Assembly: GCA_003602665.1 (NCBI GenBank)
Contig: QQSG01000116.1
Location: 18,239-33,479, forward strand
Reading direction: 5' to 3'
DNA: 15,241 bases
Source of the DNA: Candidatus Poseidoniales archaeon
Lineage (GTDB): Archaea; Thermoplasmatota; Poseidoniia; Poseidoniales; Poseidoniaceae
Part shown: positions 12,689 to 15,241 of the stretch, one piece after another
Layout of the letters: the number at the start of each line of letters is the position of its first letter
Position numbering within the stretch: position 1 is the stretch's first letter
Position numbers and translations under genes: made by a program
Notes under the pieces: generated by a model
Told to the model about the DNA's origin: nothing
Database searches by the model: none
The model's input: only the letters and a program-made list of their open reading frames with translations

Positions 12689-15241
12689 TTATTCACGTCG
12701 ACGCAACGGGCGAATATATCCGCTTTCGTCGCTCTTTCGCTCTTGCTTCGACAATATCTTGGGAGCTGGGGGTGGATTGTGGTGATCCATGCCCAGTAAT
12801 CCACCATCATCCGCATGCTCAACCTCGTACGTCTCTGCACTTTGTTTGGCTTCTTCTTCGAGCTCATTCGGCTGACGCATGACAAGCCAACCGAGAATCA
12901 GAGCAGCAATAATTAGAGCGATAAATCCGAGGGCATCTCCACCTGCTTCGGTCATCCAAGATTTCCATTCATCCCAACTGAAGTCAGACAATGAAGGATC
13001 TGCATCTTGTTCAGGAAGAACTGTGAAGTCTTGTTCTGCTTCAACACAAATACCCATCCCGTCACAAACACGGACCTTGACAATGACCTCTCCTGGAGTA
13101 TCCCAACTCATTGTTGTAAGTGTAGCCAAGGAGTTGGTTGAAACATACCAATCATTTTCGGAGTTACCATCTTCATCTTTGTCGAAAGAAAGGTCTTCTT
13201 CCCATTCGATAACCAAATCGTTACTTATTGTTTCATCTCGATCGGTATTGGAACCATCGAGAACATCAAGGTCTCTATAGAACACGAGGTCAGCAAGAGA
13301 TTCGGAATCCGTTACATTGACAACAACTGCCGTAGAATAATCTTCGTATATTTCATCAGGAACATCAATTCCACCAATTACTGGAGCTGCATCAACATGG
13401 ATTTGGAACTCTGCTCGAGTTACATCCCCTGTTCCAAATGCATCCCTAACAGTAAGTTTCACCGTGTAGAGGCCAGCCATTTCATAGGCGTGCCACGGCA
13501 TTGGTTCATGAACAATAGGTGTCGCATCACCAAAATCCCAGGTGTATTCGAGCAGACCGTTCCAATCAGGAGATTCTTGCTCAAGAGGGACATATTTGCC
13601 TTCGAACTTTTGATCTCCGTCTCTTGTTCCACTTGAATCGAAATAGAGTAAAGCCCCTGGAATTGCGATATTGATACCGTTTTCATCGAATGTTCTTGAC
13701 CATTGGTCTGGAAGTCCATTCTCAGGGAAAACGTCGGAATCCATCAAGATACTTCCATTGACCCAAGCATCCAATATTTGTAATTCGATGACTGGAAGAG
13801 GGTTGGCCACAATGACGATGATGACTCTTGGCGTGCTTTCTTCTCCGTTTTCATCTGTGACAACGAGCGTAACAATACGTTCGCCTGGTTCAGTGAAAGA
13901 ATACGCAGGAAGTGTCTTGTTGCTGAATGTCCCATCGGGGAATGACCAATTAAACGAGACATCGTTGTATGTCCCTGTTGTACCATCTACATCGAAACTG
14001 GTTCGTCCGTCGAATGTGTAGGGAACATTGACCTTTGCATCCTCAGTGAGGAAATCAATCTGAGGAGAACCTGTAGCACCTGATTCTTTTACGATGTATT
14101 TGGCCACAGGTAATTGATTTACAACATTCACCTGAAGTTGTGCCGACGATACGCCTCCGTCTTCATCCGTGATTATAACTGAGATATTCTTCATACCTGG
14201 CAAATTCCAAGCAGGAGATGGGTATATTGATGCTGAATCCGTTGTTGTGAAATCGTCCGAGCGATCAACGCCTATGCCGTCAAGATTAACACCGCCTTCG
14301 AAATTCCATTCTAATGTGAAGTTCTCGCCATCATCATCAGTAAAAACATCAGGCATAGGTAGAGGCGTGTAGGTATAGGTTGTCAGAACATCAGAGAAAA
14401 TCTGATACGGCAATCGATTGTTAACAATAATTTGAATCGTTTTCTGACCAACATTCACCCCATCAGAGACAGTCAAGGTGAGAATAAACGTCTCATTTGT
14501 CCCTTCTACATCGCCCCATTCATGGTTCGACGAATAGAGACCCTGTCCGCTATCAACAGATGTTCCATCGCCCCAGTCCCAATCGAATTGGAGGAACTCG
14601 AGCGGAACGTTATCACTTGTTTGATATGCAGAAAAGACGATTCTCTGATTGGTTAAGATTTCGAGTGTTGTATCGACAATAATGTTGTTTACAGAAATAA
14701 TAGGAACCGGTTCGCTATCATCAGTTATGTTCACAACATTTACATCAATATCCGACCATGTACCGCCAATATCCATAATTCGTAGAGTCGTGTTGTATAC
14801 ACCCACCTGTGAGAAAGATCGCAGGGGTGAACGCAGGCCAGAGGTGATATTGTCTCCAAAATCCCAAGCGTAAGCGACTGGTGCATCAAAGTATGGAAGA
14901 GTATTGTTGTCAAGCGAAAGACCCCATGCGTCAAATCCATCTCCTGTAAATTGAATCTTCTCGTATGTTTGACTGCTGTTCGTAGATATCGAACCATTGG
15001 CAACTGGAGCCATGTTTCCTAGCGATTGAGGAGATGTCGTTTCTGTGTCCAGAACTGCTCCCAGCATATCCCTCATCGTAAACTCAAGTGTGTAAAGATC
15101 AGATTTGCGAGCAGTAAAGTATGCATCTTCTGGGACATAGACTCCGCCACCTGCTTGAACTCGTGTAGAAGTCGAATCCACAATTGTTCCGTTACTATCA
15201 CGAACAGCTATTTCTACATCGAGGTCTTCAAAGAATGCATT
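12689..15241 (-). CDS. Multi-PKD-domain surface protein with C-terminal membrane anchor (5' end outside window)
   Basis: The reading frame is open to the window edge, so the start and any signal peptide are missing; 850 residues are visible. Numbering from the first visible residue, PKD/Ig-like beta-sandwich repeats are marked by WDFGD (126-130), WDWGDG (221-226), a degenerate WNFEGG (312-317), WSFPDG (432-437) and WDFGD (568-572). Typical PKD strand endings such as YTVKLTVRD accompany them. A sixth Ig-like unit (about 620-740) contains an Asp-rich loop DKDEDGNSEND (687-697), possibly calcium-binding. A membrane helix lies at about 770-788, followed by a cytoplasmic tail of about 60 residues with HHNPPPAP and the basic end GYIRPLRRRE. 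PKD repeats usually mediate surface adhesion or binding; no enzymatic domain is visible. Many N-glycosylation-type NxS/T sites fit an outside location. It is probably cotranscribed with the next gene. Confidence 0.85.
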   Translation of the reverse strand, partial: NAFFEDLDVEIAVRDSNGTIVDSTSTRVQAGGGVYVPEDAYFTARKSDLYTLEFTMRDMLGAVLDTETTSPQSLGNMAPVANGSISTNSSQTYEKIQFTGDGFDAWGLSLDNNTLPYFDAPVAYAWDFGDNITSGLRSPLRSFSQVGVYNTTLRIMDIGGTWSDIDVNVVNITDDSEPVPIISVNNIIVDTTLEILTNQRIVFSAYQTSDNVPLEFLQFDWDWGDGTSVDSGQGLYSSNHEWGDVEGTNETFILTLTVSDGVNVGQKTIQIIVNNRLPYQIFSDVLTTYTYTPLPMPDVFTDDDGENFTLEWNFEGGVNLDGIGVDRSDDFTTTDSASIYPSPAWNLPGMKNISVIITDEDGGVSSAQLQVNVVNQLPVAKYIVKESGATGSPQIDFLTEDAKVNVPYTFDGRTSFDVDGTTGTYNDVSFNWSFPDGTFSNKTLPAYSFTEPGERIVTLVVTDENGEESTPRVIIVIVANPLPVIELQILDAWVNGSILMDSDVFPENGLPDQWSRTFDENGINIAIPGALLYFDSSGTRDGDQKFEGKYVPLEQESPDWNGLLEYTWDFGDATPIVHEPMPWHAYEMAGLYTVKLTVRDAFGTGDVTRAEFQIHVDAAPVIGGIDVPDEIYEDYSTAVVVNVTDSESLADLVFYRDLDVLDGSNTDRDETISNDLVIEWEEDLSFDKDEDGNSENDWYVSTNSLATLTTMSWDTPGEVIVKVRVCDGMGICVEAEQDFTVLPEQDADPSLSDFSWDEWKSWMTEAGGDALGFIALIIAALILGWLVMRQPNELEEEAKQSAETYEVEHADDGGLLGMDHHNPPPAPKILSKQERKSDESGYIRPLRRRE

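Noticed and set aside
12640..12885. Longer in-frame N-terminus for the small surface protein
   Set aside because: It would overlap the end of the PKD protein gene by almost 200 bases, has no ribosome binding site, and would place the obvious signal peptide inside the protein. The AGGGGA site supports ATG 12639.
1..15241. tRNA, rRNA, CRISPR arrays, insertion sequences or attachment sites
   Set aside because: I saw no tRNA-like cloverleaf, no regularly spaced repeats, and no transposase or integrase reading frame anywhere in the window.

Overview
The window looks like a chromosomal segment of a planktonic euryarchaeote, most likely of the Poseidoniales (Marine Group II) or a close Thermoplasmatota relative. 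Four things point there: a short archaeal-type triosephosphate isomerase, a bacterial-type gyrB-gyrA pair, a type I 3-dehydroquinase, and large PKD-repeat surface proteins with one C-terminal membrane anchor. Several starts have strong Shine-Dalgarno sites, including the full GGAGGTGA. The assignment is an inference from gene content and is not proven by any marker gene here.

Layout. At 1-1309 (minus) are the sucC gene and the first codons of sucD, overlapping by one base: the two subunits of succinyl-CoA ligase (TCA cycle). A short divergent gap leads to a plus-strand cluster at about 1401-4472: a sugar-1-phosphate nucleotidylyltransferase with a beta-helix tail, archaeal triosephosphate isomerase, and an AstE/AspA-type zinc deacylase with a basic N-terminus and an acidic tail. 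This cluster meets a minus-strand unit at 4472/4475, where an 18-bp perfect palindrome contains both stop codons. The minus-strand unit, read from 10566 down to 4475, is gyrB, gyrA (overlapping by 11 bases, TTG start with a perfect Shine-Dalgarno), then a DRE-TIM metallolyase of the isopropylmalate/homocitrate synthase superfamily. A divergent 243-bp control region with a 22-bp palindrome separates gyrB from aroD (plus, 10810-11607). aroD ends tail-to-tail with two minus-strand genes for membrane-anchored surface proteins: a large multi-PKD protein cut by the window end, and a smaller secreted protein with a signal peptide and one C-terminal membrane helix.

The genes are mostly central metabolism (TCA cycle, gluconeogenesis/glycolysis, shikimate pathway, a 2-oxoacid chain-extension type enzyme), DNA topology, and cell envelope. 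The most unusual observation is at the end of gyrA. After the DNA-wrapping C-terminal domain the protein carries a complete canonical EF-hand calcium-binding loop in an acidic tail, at the position where bacterial GyrA has a tail that tunes supercoiling. This suggests a calcium-responsive gyrase. Secondary points are the palindrome and its extra half-site between gyrB and aroD, a glutamine at the GyrA position equivalent to E. coli Ser83, and the palindrome shared by two convergent stop codons.
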